From assembly GCA_036250195.1 (NCBI GenBank), contig JAVHZZ010000015.1, forward strand, positions 2,480,001 through 2,544,000: 64,000 bases of DNA, written 5' to 3'. The position numbers and the translations under genes are program-made. Each line of letters opens with the position of its first letter. Position 1 is the stretch's first letter. Origin of the DNA: Mixophyes australis. Its lineage: Eukaryota; Chordata; Amphibia; Anura; Limnodynastidae. Positions 14,801 to 30,500 of this stretch are shown here, piece by piece. The notes under the pieces were generated by a model. The model saw only the letters and a program-made list of their open reading frames with translations, did no database searches and had not been told where the DNA came from.

Positions 14801-17800
14801 CATGATTCGATTCATGATTCATGATTAAATTCATGATTCATGATTTGATTCATGATTCATGATTCAATTCATGAATCATGATTCATGATTCGATTCATGA
14901 TTCATGATTCATGATTCAATTCATGATTCATGATTCGATTCATGATTCGTGATTAAATTCATGATTCATGATTTATGATTCAATTCATGATTCAATTCAT
15001 GGGTCATGAATCAATTTATGATTCATGATTCATGATTTGATTCATGATTCATGATTCAATTCATGATTCATGATTTAATTCATGATTCATGATTTGATTC
15101 ATGATTCATGATTCAATTCATGAATCATGATTCAAGATTCATGATTCGATTTATGATTCATGATTCAATTCATGATTCATGATTTATGATTCAATTCATG
15201 ATTCAATTCATGATTCGAGATTCATGATTCGATTCATGATTCAATTCATGATTCATGATTCATGATTCGATTCATGATTCAATTCATGATTCATGATTCA
15301 TGATTCATGATTCAATTTATGATTCATGATTCATGATTCGATTCATGATTCATGATTCATAATTCATGATTCAAATCATGATTCGATTCATGATTCATGA
15401 TTCAATTCATGATTTATGATTCAATTCATGATTCATGATTCGATTCATGATTAATGATTTATGATTCGTTTCATGATTCATGATTCGTGTTTCGATTCAT
15501 AATTCATGATTCAATTCATGATTCATGATTCATGATTCGATTCATTAATCATGATTCATGATTCATGATTCGATTCATGATTCTTGATTCATTTCATGAT
15601 TCATGATTCGATTCATGATTCATGATTCGATTCATGATTCATGATTCATGATTCAATTCATGATTCATGATTCAATTCATGATTCATGATTCGATTTATG
15701 ATTCATGATTTATAATTCATGATTCGATTCATGATTCATGATTCAATTCATGATTTATGATTTATGATTCAATTTATGATTCTATTCATGATTCGTGATT
15801 CGATTCATGATTCATGATTCATGATTCATTATTTAATTCATTATTCGATTCATGTTTCATGATTCAATTCATGATTCATGATTCATGATTAAATTCATGA
15901 TTCATGATTCGATTCATGATTCATGATTCATGATTCATGATTCAATTCATGATTCATGATTCGATTCATGATTCATGATTCAATTCATGATTCATGATTC
16001 ATGATTCAATTCATGATTCATGATTTATGATTCAACTCATGATTCAATTCATGATTCATGAATTATGATTCATGATTCGATTCATGATTCATGATTCAAT
16101 TCATGATTCATGATTTGATTCATGATTCATGATTCATGATTCGATTCATGATTCATGATTTAATTCATGATTCATGATTCAATTCATGATTCATGATTCG
16201 AGATTCATGATTCGATTCATGATTCAATTCATGATTCATGATTCATGATTCGATTAATGATTCAATTCATGATTCATGATTCATGATTCGATTCATGATT
16301 CATGATTCATGATTCATGATTCATGATTCAAATCATGATTCGATTCATGATTCATGATTCAATTCATGATTTATGATTCAATTCATGATTCATGATTCGA
16401 TTCATGATTAATGATTTATGATTCGTTTCATGATTCATGATTCATTTCATGATTCATGTTTCGATTCATAATTCATGATTTAATTCATGATTCATGATTC
16501 AATTCATGATTCATGATTCAATTCATTATTAATGATTCATGATTCGATTCATGATTCTTGATTCATTTCATGATTCATGATTCAATTCATGATTCATGTT
16601 TCGATTCATGTATCATGATTTGATTCATGATTCATGATTCGATTCATGATTCATGATTCATGATTCAATTCATGATTCATGATTCAATTCATGATTCATG
16701 ATTCGATTTATGATTCATGATTTATGATTCATGATTCATGATTCAATTCATGATTCATGATTTGATTCATGATTCATGATTCAATTCATAATTTATGATT
16801 TATGATTCAATTCATGATTCATTTCATGATTCATGATTCAATTCATGAATCATGATTCATGATTCGAATTATTATTCATGATTCATGATTCATGATTCGA
16901 TTCATGATTCTTGATTCATTTCATGATTCATGATTCATAATTCATGATTCAATTCATGATTCATGATTCATGATTCAATTCATGATTCATTTCATGATTC
17001 ATGATTCATTTCATGATTCATGATTTAAATCATGAATAATGATTCATGATTCAATCCATGATTCATGATGCATTTCATGATTCATGATTTAATTCATGAT
17101 TCATGATTCAATTCATGTTTCAAGATTCGATTCATGATTCGTGATTCAATTCATGATTCATGATTCATGATTCATGATTCATGATTCAATTCATGATTTA
17201 TGATTCGATTCATGATTCATGATTCATGATTCGATTCATGATTCATGATTCATGATTCAATTCATGATTCATGATTCGATTTATGATTCATGATTCAATT
17301 CATGATTCATGATTCATTATTTAATTCATGATTCGATTCATGATTCATGATTCATGATTCAATTCATGATTCATGATTCAATTCATGATTCATGATTCAA
17401 TTCATGATTCATGATTCGATTCATGATTCATGATTCATGATTCATGATTCAATTCATGATTCATGATTTGATTCATGATTCAATTCATGATTCATGATTT
17501 ATGATTCAATTCATGATGCAATTCACGATTCATGATTCATGATTCAATTCATGATTCATGATTCGATTTATGATTCCTGATTCAATTCATGATTCATGAT
17601 TCATTATTTAATTCATGATTCGATTCATGATTCATGATTTAATTCATGATTCATGATTCAATTCATGATTCATGATTCGATTTATGATTCATGATTCAAT
17701 TCATGATTCATGATTCATTATTTAATTCATGATTCGATTCATGATTCATGATTTAATTCATGATTCATGATTCATGATTCAATTCATGATTCATGATTCG
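11850..17800 (+). repeat. 6.1-kb higher-order repeat, copy 2
   Basis: Counterparts of the copy 1 landmarks are: GTTACATG 12106, GATCAAATTT 12502, CATTTAATG near 12736, CATGCTTCATG near 13165, CGTGTTTCG 13822, GTTACATG 14304, GGGTCATG 15001, CGTGTTTCG 15486, a mutated CATGTTTCG near 16457, TTCGAATTATTATTC 16863 and ATTCCTGATTC at about 17573. A 12-bp (5+7) deletion just before 15486 accounts for the offset falling from 6147 to 6135. Similarity to copy 1 stops near 17,790, where the sequence changes to CATTATTCATCATTTAATTC. Confidence 0.85.
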
Positions 17801-19365
17801 ATTCATTATTCATCATTTAATTCATGATTCATGATTCGATTCATGATTCATGATTCAATTCATGATTCATGATTCATGATTCAATTCATAATTCATGATT
17901 CATGATTCATGATTCTATTCGTGATTCATGATTCGATTCATGATTCATGATTCGATTCATGATTCATGATTCAATTCATGATTCATGATTTATGATTCAA
18001 TTAATGATTCAATTCATGATTAATGATTCAATTCATGATTCATGATTCATGATTCTATTCATTAATCATGATTCAATTCATGATTCATGATTTAATTCAT
18101 GATTCATGATTTGATTCATGATTCATGATTCAATTCATGAATCATGATTCAGGATTCATGATTCAAATCATGATTCATGATTCATGATTCAATTCATGAT
18201 TCATTTCATGATTCATGATTCAATTCATGATTCATGATTCAATTCATGATTCATGATTCATGATTCAATTCATGATTCATTTCATGATTCATGATTCATT
18301 TCATGATTCATGATTTAATTCATAATTCATGATGCACTTCAAGATTCATAATTTAATTCATGATTCATGATTCAATTCATGTTTCATGATTCAATTCATG
18401 ATTTATGATTCGATTCATGATTCATGATTCATGATTCGATTCATGATTCATGATTCATGATTCAATTCATGATTCATGATTCATGATTCAATTCATGATT
18501 CATGATTCGATTTATGATTCATGATTCAATTCATGATTCATTATTCATTATTTAATTCATGATTCAATTCATGATTCATGATTCGATTTATTATTCATGA
18601 TTCAATTCATGATTCATTATTCATTATTTAATTCATGATTCAATCCATGATTCATGATTCAATTCATGATTCTTGAATTATGATTCATGATTCATGATTC
18701 GTGATTCAATTCATGATTCATGATTCAATTCATGATTCATGATTCAATATTCATGATTCAATTCATGATTCATGATTCAATTCATGATTCATGATTCAAT
18801 TTATGATTAATGATTTATGATTCAATTCATGATTCATGATTAATTTCATGATTCGTGTTTCGATTCATAATTCATGATTTAATTCATGATTCATGATTCA
18901 ATTCATGATTCATGATTCGAATTATTATTCATGATTCATGATTCATGATTCGATTCATGATTCATGATTCAAATCATGATTCATGTTTCGATTCATGATT
19001 CATGATTTGATTCATGATTCATGATTCGATTCATGAATCATGATTCGATTCATGATTCATGATTCATGATTCATGATTCAATTCATGATTCATGATTCAA
19101 TTCATGATTCATGATTCGATTCATGATCCATGATTCATGATTCATGATTCATGATTCGATTCATGATTCATGATTTATGATTCAATTCATGATTTATGAT
19201 TCGATTCATGATTCATGATTCAATTCATGATTTATGATTTATGATTCAATTTATGATTCAATTCATGATTCATGATTCATGATTCATGATTCATGATTCG
19301 ATTCATGATTCATGATTCAATTCATGATTCATGATTCATTATTTAATTCATGATTCGATTCATGA
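17800..19365 (+). repeat. X block, copy 1, of the XYYXY region
   Basis: The word CTATTCATTAATC near 18056, CAGGATTC at 18150, CACTTCAAG near 18336 and CGTGTTTCG at 18854 recur near 21358, 21452, 21645 and at 22163, an offset of 3302-3309 bp. X is about 1.3 kb measured from the CAGGATTC word to the start of Y near 19,365. The first 200 bp or so (17,800-18,000) is a transition from the 6.1-kb HOR. Confidence 0.7.
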
Positions 19366-20390
19366 TTTATGATTCAATTCATGATTCATGATTCATTTCA
19401 TGATTCATGATTCGATTCATGATTCATGATTCATGATTCATTTCATGATTCATGATTCAATTCATGATTCATGATTCGATTCATGATTCATGATTCATGA
19501 TTCGATTCATGATTCATGATTCGATTCATGATTCATGATTCATGATTCAATTCATGATTCATGATTCGATTTATGATTCATGATTCAATTCATGATTCAT
19601 GATTTATGATTCAATTCATGATTCAATTCATGATTCATGATTCATAATTCAATTTATGATTCATGATTCATGATTCAATTCATGATTCCTGATTCAATTC
19701 ATGATTCAATTCATGATTCAGGATTCATGATTCATGATTCATGATTCGATTCATGATTCATGATTTATGATTCAATTCATGATTCATGATTTGATTCATG
19801 ATTCATGATTCAATTCATGATTTATGATTTATGATTCAATTTATGATTCAATTCAAGATTCATGATTCATGATTCATAATTCGATTCATGATTCAGGATT
19901 CAATTCATGGTTCATTATTTAATTCATGATTCGATTCATGATTTATGATTCAATTCATGATTCATGATTCATTTCATGATTCATGATTCGATTCATGATT
20001 CATGATTCATAATTTATGATTCAATTCATGATTCATGATTTGATTCATGATTCATGATTTAATTCATGATTCATGATTTATGATTCAATTCATGATTCAA
20101 TACATGATTCATGATTCATGATTCATGATTCGATTCATGATTCATGATTCGATTCATGATTCATGATTCGATTCATGATTCATGATTCTATTCGTGATTC
20201 ATGATTCGATTCATGATTCATGATTCGATTCATGATTCATGATTCAATTCATGATTCATGATTTATGATTCAATTCATGATTCAATTCATGATTAATGAT
20301 TCAATTCATGATTCATGATTCATGATTCTATTCATTAATCATGATTCAATTCATGATTCATGATTTAATTCATGATTCATGATTTGATTC
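19365..20390 (+). repeat. Y block, copy 1 (1.03 kb)
   Basis: Diagnostic words are ATTCCTGATTC (CC at 19688) and GATTCAGGATTCAATTCATGG (GG at 19909). They recur at 20717/20938, 23035/23256 and, with the first word altered downstream, near 27577/27802. Copies 1 and 2 are adjacent and 1029 bp apart. The block ends near CTATTCATTAATC at about 20,330 and GATTTGATTCATGATTTATG. Confidence 0.75.
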
Positions 20391-21420
20391 ATGATTTATG
20401 ATTCAATTCATGATTCATGATTCATTTCATGATTCATGATTCGATTCATGATTCATGATTCATGATTCATTTCATGATTCATGATTCAATTCATGATTCA
20501 TGATTCGATTCATGATTCATGATTCATGATTCGATTCATGATTCATGATTCGATTCATGATTCATGATTCATGATTCAATTCATGATTCATGATTCGATT
20601 TATGATTCATGATTCAATTCATGATTCATGATTTATGATTCAATTCATGATTCAATTCATGATTCATGATTCATAATTCAATTTATGATTCATGATTCAT
20701 GATTCAATTCATGATTCCTGATTCAATTCATGATTCAATTCATGATTCAGGATTCATGATTCATGATTCATGATTCGATTCATGATTCATGATTTATTAT
20801 TCAATTCATGATTCATGATTTGATTCATGATTCATGATTCAATTCATGATTTATGATTTATGATTCAATTTATGATTCAATTCATGATTCATGATTCATG
20901 ATTCATAATTCGATTCATGATTCAGGATTCAATTCATGGTTCATTATTTAATTCATGATTCGATTCATGATTTATGATTCAATTCATGATTAATGATTCA
21001 TTTCATGATTCATGATTCGATTCATGATTCATGATTCATAATTTATGATTCAATTCATGATTCATGATTTGATTCATGATTCATGATTTAATTCATGATT
21101 CATGATTTATGATTCAATTCATGATTCAATACATGATTCATGATTCATGATTCATGATTCGATTCATGATTCATGATTCGATTCATGATTCATGATTCGA
21201 TTCATGATTCATGATTCTATTCGTGATTCATGATTCGATTCATGATTCATGATTCGATTCATGATTCATGATTCAATTCATGATTCATGATTTATGATTC
21301 AATTCATGATTCAATTCATGATTAATGATTCAATTCATGATTCATGATTCATGATTCTATTCATTAATCATGATTCAATTCATGATTCATGATTTAATTC
21401 ATGATTCATGATTTGATTCA
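20391..21420 (+). repeat. Y block, copy 2 (direct tandem duplicate)
   Basis: The landmark words at 20717 and 20938 match copy 1 at a constant 1029 bp. The junction lies near 20,390, where the sequence returns from the end of Y to a point equivalent to about 19,365. The sequence then continues through CTATTCATTAATC (near 21,358) into the second X block, as the end of Y would be expected to do. Confidence 0.75.
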
Positions 21421-22690
21421 TGATTCATGATTCAATTCATGAATCATGATTCAGGATTCATGATTCAAATCATGATTCATGATTCATGATTCAATTCATG
21501 ATTCATTTCATGATTCATGATTCAATTCATGATTCATGATTCATGATTCAATTCATGATTCATTTCATGATTCATGATTCATTTCATGATTCATGATTTA
21601 ATTCAGGAATAATGATTCATGATTCAATTCATAATTCATGATGCACTTCAAGATTCATGATTTAATTCATGATTCATGATTCAATTCATGTTTCATGATT
21701 CAATTCATGATTTATGATTTGATTCATGATTCATGATTCATGATTCGATTCATGATTCATGATTCATGATTCAATTCATGATTCATGATTTATGATTCAA
21801 TTCATGATTCATGATTCGATTTATGATTCATGATTCAATTCATGATTCATTATTCATTATTTAATTCATGATTCAATTCATGATTCATGATTCGATTTAT
21901 TATTCATGATTCAATTCATGATTCATTATTCATTATTTAATTCATGATTCAATCCATGATTCATGATTCAATTCATGATTCTTGAATTATGATTCATGAT
22001 TCATGATTCATGATTCAATTCATGATTCATGATTAAATTCATGATTCATGATTCAATATTCATGATTCAATTCATAATTCATGATTCAATTCATGATTCA
22101 TGATTCAATTTATGATTAATGATTTATGATTCAATTCATGATTCATGATTAATTTCATGATTCGTGTTTCGATTCATAATTCATGATTTAATTCATGATT
22201 CATGATTCAATTCATGATTCATGATTCGAATTATTATTCATGATTCATGATTCATGATTCGATTCATGATTCATGATTCAAATCATGATTCATGTTTCGA
22301 TTCATGATTCATGATTTGATTCATGATTCATGATTCGATTCATGATTCATGATTCGATTCATGATTCATGATTCATGATTCATGATTCAATTCATGATTC
22401 ATGATTCAATTCATGATTCATGATTCGATTCATGATTCATGATTCATGATTCATGATTCATGATTCGATTCATGATTCATGATTTATGATTCAATTCATG
22501 ATTTATGATTCGATTCATGATTCATGATTCAATTCATGATTTATGATTTATGATTCAATTTATGATTCAATTCATGATTCATGATTCATGATTCATGATT
22601 CATGATTCATGATTCGATTCATGATTCATGATTCAATTCATGATTCATGATTCATTATTTAATTCATGATTCGATTCATGATTTATGATT
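21420..22690 (+). repeat. X block, copy 2
   Basis: CAGGATTC at 21452 and CGTGTTTCG at 22163 match 18150 and 18854. Relative to copy 1 it has small word changes, for example ATTTATG for ATTCATG near 21,790 and CATGATTCG for CATGAATCATG near 22,340. It leads directly into a third Y-like block, so X+Y is a unit of about 2.32 kb (20717 to 23035). Confidence 0.7.
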
Positions 22691-23550
22691 CAATTCATGA
22701 TTCATGATTCATTTCATGATTCATGATTCGATTCATGATTCATTTCATGATTCATGATTCGATTCATGATTCATGATTCATGATTCATTTCATGATTCAT
22801 GATTCAATTCATGATTCATGATTCGATTCATGATTCATGATTCATGATTCGATTCATGATTCATGATTCGATTCATGATTCATGATTCATGATTCAATTC
22901 ATGATTCATGATTCGATTTATGATTCATGATTCAATTCATGATTCATGATTTATGATTCAATTCATGATTCAATTCATGATTCATGATTCATAATTCAAT
23001 TTATGATTCATGATTCATGATTCAATTCATGATTCCTGATTCAATTCATGATTCAATTCATGATTCAGGATTCATGATTCATGATTCATGATTCGATTCA
23101 TGATTCATGATTTATGATTCAATTCATGATTCATGATTTGATTCATGATTCATGATTCAATTCATGATTTATGATTTATGATTCAATTTATGATTCAATT
23201 CATGATTCATGATTCATGATTCATAATTCGATTCATGATTCAGGATTCAATTCATGGTTCATTATTTAATTCATGATTCGATTCATGATTTATGATTCAA
23301 TTCATGATTCATGATTCATTTCATGATTCATGATTCGATTCATGATTCATGATTCATAATTTATGATTCAATTCATGATTCATGATTTGATTCATGATTC
23401 ATGATTTAATTCATGATTCATGATTTATGATTCAATTCATGATTCAATACATGATTCATGATTCATGATTCATGATTCGATTCATGATTCATGATTCGAT
23501 TCATGATTCATGATTCGATTTATGATTCATGATTCAATTCATGATTCATG
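22691..23550 (+). repeat. Y block, copy 3
   Basis: ATTCCTGATTC (CC at 23035) and CAATTCATGG (GG at 23256) identify Y. Near 22,735-22,760 it holds an extra CATTTCATGATTCATGATTCG phrase relative to the earlier Y copies. From about 22,980 this block is also the left part of the 4.55-kb repeat, since its words recur at 27.57-28.07 kb. This shows that HORs of different period overlap and share sub-blocks. Confidence 0.7.
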
Positions 23551-26500
23551 ATTTATGATTTAATTCATGATTCAATTCATGATTCATGATTCAATTTATG
23601 ATTCGAGATTCATGATTCGATTCATGATTCATGATTAATGATTCATGATTCGATTCATGATTCATGATTCATGATTCATGATTCATGATTCAATTCATGA
23701 TTCATGATTCATGATTCGATTCATGATTCATGATTCATGATTCGATTCATGATTCATGATTCGATTCATGATTCATGATTCGATTTATGATTCATGATTC
23801 AATTCATGATTCATGATTTATGAGTCAATTCATGATTCAATTCATGATTCGAGATTCATGATTCGATTCATGATTAAATTCATGATTCATCATTCATGAT
23901 TCGATTCATGATTCAATTCATGATTCATGATTCATGATTCAATTTATGATTCATGATTCATGATTCGATTCATGATTCATGATTCATGATTCATGATTCA
24001 AATCATGATTCGATTCATGATTCATGATTCAATTCATGATTTCTGATTTAATTCATGATTCATGATTCGATTCATGATTAATGATTTATGATTCGTTTCA
24101 TGATTCATGATTCATTTCATGATTCGTGTTTCGATTCATAATTCATGATTCAATTCATGATTCATGATTCAATTCATGATTCATGATTCGATTCATTATT
24201 CATGATTCATGATTCGATTCATGATTCTTGATTCATTTCATAAATCATGATTCATGATTCAATTCATGATTCATGTTTCGATTCATGTATCATGATTCGA
24301 TTCATGATTCATGATTCAATTCATGATTCATGATTCAATTCATGATTCATGATTCGATTCATGATTCATAATTCATGATTCAATTCATAATTCATGATTC
24401 AATTCATGATTCATGATTCAATTCATGATTTATGATTTATGATTCAATTTATGATTCTATTCATGATTCATGATTTGATTCATGATTCATGATTCATTAT
24501 TTAATTCATGATTCGATTCATGTTTCATGATTCAATTCATGATTCATGATTCATGATTAAATTCATGATTCATGATTCGATTCATGATTCATGATTCATG
24601 ATTCATGATTCAATTCATGATTCACGATTCGAGATTCAATTCATGATTCATGATTCATGATTCAATTCATGATTCATGATTCAATTCATGATTCATGATT
24701 CAATTCATGATTCAATTCATGATTCATGAATTATGATTCATGATTCATGAATTATGATTCATGATTCGATTCATGATTCATGATTCAATTCATGATTCAT
24801 GATTTGATTCATGATTCATGATTCGATTCATGATTCATGATTCAATTCATGATTCATGATTCGATTCATGATTCATGATTCGATTCATGATTCATGATTT
24901 ATGATTCAATTCATGATTCAATTCATAAATTCATGATTTATGATTAAATTCATGATTCAATTCATGATTCATGATTCATGATTCGATTCATGATTCATGA
25001 TTCGATTCATGATTCATGATTCATGATTCATGATTTATGATTCAATTCATGATTCATTTCATGATTCATGATTCAATTCATGATTCATGATTCAATTCAT
25101 AATTCATTTCATGGTTCATGATTCAATTCATGATTCATGATTCAAGATTCGATTCATGATTTAATTCATGATTTATTTCATGATTCATGATTCAATTCAT
25201 GATTCATGATTCGATTCATGATTCATGATTTAATTCATGATTAATGATTCATGATTCAATTCATGATTCATGATGCAATTCATGATTCATGATTCGATTT
25301 ATGATTCATGATTCATGATTCATGATTCATGATTCGATTCATGATTCATGATTCAATTCATGATTCATGATTCGATTCATGATTCATGATTCAATTCATG
25401 ATTTATATTTTATGATTCAATTTATGATTCAATTCATGATTTATGATTTATGATTCAATTTATGATTCAATTCATGATTCATGATTCAATTCATGATTCA
25501 TGATTCATGATTCGATTCATGATTCATGATTCAATTCATGATTCATGATTCATTATTTAATTCATGACTCATGATTCGATTCATGATTCATGATTCAATT
25601 CATGATTCATGATTCATTTCATGATTCATGATTCATGATTCAATTCATGATTCATGATTCAATTCATGATTCATGATTCGATTCATGATTCATGATTCAT
25701 GATTCAATTCATGATTCATGATTCGATTCATGATTCATGATTAAATTCATGATTCATGATTTATGATTCAATTCATGATTCAATTCATGATTCATGAATC
25801 AATTTATGATTCATGATTCATTATTCAATTCATGATTCATGATTCATGATTCGATTCATGATTCATGATTCATGATTCAATTCATGATTCATGATTCGAT
25901 TCATGATTCGTGATTAAATTCATGATTCATGATTTATGATTCAATTCATGATTCAATTCATGGGTCATGAATCAATTTATGATTCATGACTCATGATTTG
26001 ATTCATGATTCATGATTCAATTCATGATTCATGATTTAATTCATGATTCATGATTTGATTCATGATTCATGATTCAATTCATGAATCATGATTCATGATT
26101 CATGATTCGATTTATGATTCATGATTCAATTCATGATTCATGATTTATGATTCAATTCATGATTCAATTCATGATTCGAGATTCATGATTCGATTCATGA
26201 TTCAATTCATGATTCATGATTCATGATTCGATTCATGATTCAATTCATGATTCATGATTCATGATTCATGATTCAATTTATGATTCACGATTCATGATTC
26301 GATTCATGATTCATAATTCATGATTCAAATCATGATTCGATTCATGATTCATGATTCAATTCATGATTTATGATTCAATTCAAGATTCATGATTCGATTC
26401 ATGATTAATGATTTATGATTCGTTTCATGATTCATGATTCATTTCATGATTCATTATTTAATTCATGATTCGATTCATGATTTATGATTCAATTCATGAT

Positions 26501-27500
26501 TCATGATTCATTTCATGATTCATGATTCGATTCATGATTCATGATTCATAATTTATGATTCAATTCATGATTCATGATTTAATTCATGATTCATGATTTA
26601 TGATTCAATTCATGATTCAATACATGATTCATGATTCATGATTCGATTCATGATTCGATTTATGATTCATGATTCATGATTTATGATTTAATTCATGATT
26701 CAATTCATGATTCATGATTCAATTTATGATTCATGATTCATGATTCATGATTCGATTCATGATTCAATTCATGATTCATGATTCAAGATTCATGATTCAA
26801 TTCATGATTCATGATTCATGATTTGATTCATGATTCATGATTCATGATTCGATTCATGATTCATGATTCGATTCATGATTCATGATTCAATTCATGATTC
26901 ATGATTCGATTTATGATTTATGATTCAATTCATGATTCATGATTTATGATTCAATTCATGATTCAATTCATGATTCATGATTCAATTCATGATTCATGAT
27001 TCAATTCATAATTCATTTCATGATTCATGATTCAATTCATGATTCATGATTCAAGATTCGATTCATGATTTAATTCATGATTTATTTCATGATTCATGAT
27101 TCAATTCATGATTCATGATTCGATTCATGATTCATGATTCAATTCATGATTAATGATTCATGATTCAATTCATGATTCATGATTCAATTCATGATTCATG
27201 ATTCGATTTATGATTCATGATTCATGATTCGATTCATGATTCATGATTCAATTCATGATTCATGATTCGATTCATGATTCATGATTCGATTTATGATTCA
27301 TGATTCATGATTCATGATTCATGATTCGATTCATGATTCATGATTCAATTCATGATTCATGATTCGATTCATGATTCATGATTCAATTCATGTATTATAT
27401 TTTATGATTCAATTTATGATTCAATTCATGATTTATGATTTATGATTCAATTTATGATTCAATTCATGATTCATGATTCAATTCATGTATTATATTTTAT
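22980..27500 (+). repeat. 4.55-kb higher-order repeat, copy 1
   Basis: Landmarks are CAATTCATGG 23256, TGAGTCA 23821, CATCATTCATG 23888, CGTGTTTCG 24125, CATAAATTC 24924, GATTTATATTTTATG 25400, TGACTCA 25565, GGGTCATG 25962 and the TA-rich pair at 27392/27487. Offsets to copy 2 are 4546-4570 bp as far as 25.85 kb and about 3868 bp at the TA-rich pair, because copy 2 has lost DNA. An internal junction near 26,450 joins the left flank of a CGTGTTTCG landmark to CATTATTTAATTC from a Y-type context. Confidence 0.8.
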
Positions 27501-27501
27501 G
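27391..27501 (+). repeat. TA-rich word pair 3
   Basis: Copies at 27391 and 27486, 95 bp apart. Here both are preceded by TTCA, which separates this pair and pair 4 from the others as a subfamily. Confidence 0.9.
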
Positions 27502-27559
27502 ATTCAATTTATGATTCAATTCATGATTTATGATTTATGATTCAATTTATGATTCATGA

Positions 27560-30500
27560 TTCATGATTCAATTCATGATTCCTGATTCAATTCATGATTC
27601 ATGATTTGATTCAGGATTCATGATTCATGATTCATGATTCGATTCATGATTCATGATTTATGATTCAATTCATGATTCATGATTTGATTCATGATTCATG
27701 ATTCAATTCATGATTTATGATTTATGATTCAATTTATGATTCAATTCATGATTCATGATTCATGATTCATAATTCGATTCATGATTCAGGATTCAATTCA
27801 TGGTTCATTATTTAATTCATGATTCGATTCATGATTTATGATTCAATTCATGATTCATGATTCATTTCATGATTCATGATTCGATTCATGATTCATGATT
27901 CATAATTTATGATTCAATTCATGATTCATGATTTGATTCATGATTCATGATTTAATTCATGATTCATGATTTATGATTCAATTCATGATTCAATACATGA
28001 TTCATGATTCATGATTCGATTCATGATTCATGATTCGATTCATGATTCATGATTCGATTTATGATTCATGATTCAATTCATGATTCATGATTTATGATTT
28101 AATTCATGATTCAATTCATGATTCATGATTCAATTTATGATTCGAGATTCATGATTCGATTCATGATTCATGATTAATGATTCATGATTCGATTCATGAT
28201 TCAATTCATGATTCATGATTCATGATTCATGATTCAATTCATGATTCATGATTCATGATTCGATTCATGATTCATGATTCATGATTCGATTCATGATTCA
28301 TGATTCGATTCATGATTCATGATTCATGATTCAATTCATGATTCATGATTCGATTTATGATTCATGATTCAATTCATGATTCATGATTTATGAGTCAATT
28401 CATGATTCAATTCATGATTCGAGATTCATGATTCGATTCATGATTAAATTCATGATTCATCATTCATGATTCGATTCATGATTCAATTCATGATTCATGA
28501 TTCATGATTCAATTTATGATTCATGATTCATGATTCGATTCATGATTCATGATTCATGATTCATGATTCAAATCATGATTCGATTCATGATTCATGATTC
28601 AATTCATGATTTATGATTTAATTCATGATTCATGATTCGATTCATGATTAATGATTTATGATTCGTTTCATGATTCATGATTCATTTCATGATTCGTGTT
28701 TCGATTCATAATTCATGATTCAATTCATGATTCATGATTCAATTCATGATTCATGATTCGATTCATTATTCATGATTCATGATTCGATTCATGATTCTTG
28801 ATTCATTTCATGAATCATGATTCATGATTCAATTCATGATTCATGTTTCGATTCATGTATCATGATTCGATTCATGATTCATGATTCATGATTCAATTCA
28901 TGATTCGATTCATGATTCATGATTCATGATTCATGATTCGATTCATGATTCATGATTCATGATTCAATTCATAATTCATGATTCAATTCATGATTCATGA
29001 TTCAATTCATGATTTATGATTCAATTTATGATTCTATTCATGATTCATGATTTGATTCATGATTCATGATTCATTATTTAATTCATGATTCGATTCATGT
29101 TTCATGATTCAATTCATGATTCATGATTCATGATTAAATTCATGATTCATGATTCGATTCATGATTCATGATTCATGATTCATGATTCAATTCATGATTC
29201 ATGATTCGAGATTCAATTCATGATTCATGATTCATGATTCAATTCATGATTCATGATTCAATTCATGATTCAATTCATGATTCATGAATTATGATTCATG
29301 ATTCATGAATTATGATTCATGATTCGATTCATGATTCATGATTCAATTCATGATTCATGATTTGATTCATGATTCATGATTCATGATTCGATTCATGATT
29401 CATGATTCAATTCATGATTCATGATTCGATTCATGATTCATGATTCGATTCATGATTCATGATTTATGATTCAATTCATGATTCAATTCATAAATTCATG
29501 ATTTATGATTAAATTCATGATTCAATTCATGATTCATGATTCATGATTCGATTCATGATTCATGATTCGATTCATGATTCATGATTCATGATTCATGATT
29601 TATGATTCAATTCATGATTCATTTCATGATTCATGATTCAATTCATGATTCATGATTCAATTCATAATTCATTTCATGATTCATGATTCAATTCATGATT
29701 CAAGATTCGATTCATGATTTAATTCATGATTTATTTCATGATTCATGATTCAATTCATGATTCATGATTCGATTCATGATTCATGATTTAATTCATGATT
29801 AATGATTCATGATTCAATTCATGATTCATGATGCAATTCATGATTCATGATTCGATTTATGATTCATGATTCATGATTCATGATTCGATTCATGATTCAT
29901 GATTCAATTCATGATTCATGATTCGATTCATGATTCATGATTCAATTCATGATTTATATTTTATGATTCAATTTATGATTCAATTCATGATTTATGATTT
30001 ATGATTCAATTTATGATTCAATTCATGATTCATGATTCAATTCATGATTCATGATTCATGATTCGATTCATGATTCATGATTCAATTCATGATTCATGAT
30101 TCATTATTTAATTCATGACTCATGATTCGATTCATGATTCATGATTCAATTCATGATTCATGATTCATTTCATGATTCATGATTCAATTCATGATTCATG
30201 ATTCAATTCATGATTCATGATTCGATTCATGATTCATGATTCATGATTCAATTCATGATTCATGATTCGATTCATGATTCATGATTAAATTCATGATTCA
30301 TGATTTATGATTCAATTCATGATTCAATTCATGATTCATGAATCAATTTATGATTCATGATTCATTATTCAATTCATGATTCATGATTCATGATTCGATT
30401 CATGATTCATGATTTATGATTCAATTCATGATTCATGATTCATTTCATGATTCATGATTCGATTCATGATTCATGATTCATAATTTATGATTCAATTCAT

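Noticed and set aside
26280..26300. CACG words as E-box or other regulatory sites
   Set aside because: CACGATTC occurs only as a scattered T-to-C change of CATGATTC (for example near 11,491, 17,524 and 26,287) and does not make a CACGTG site.
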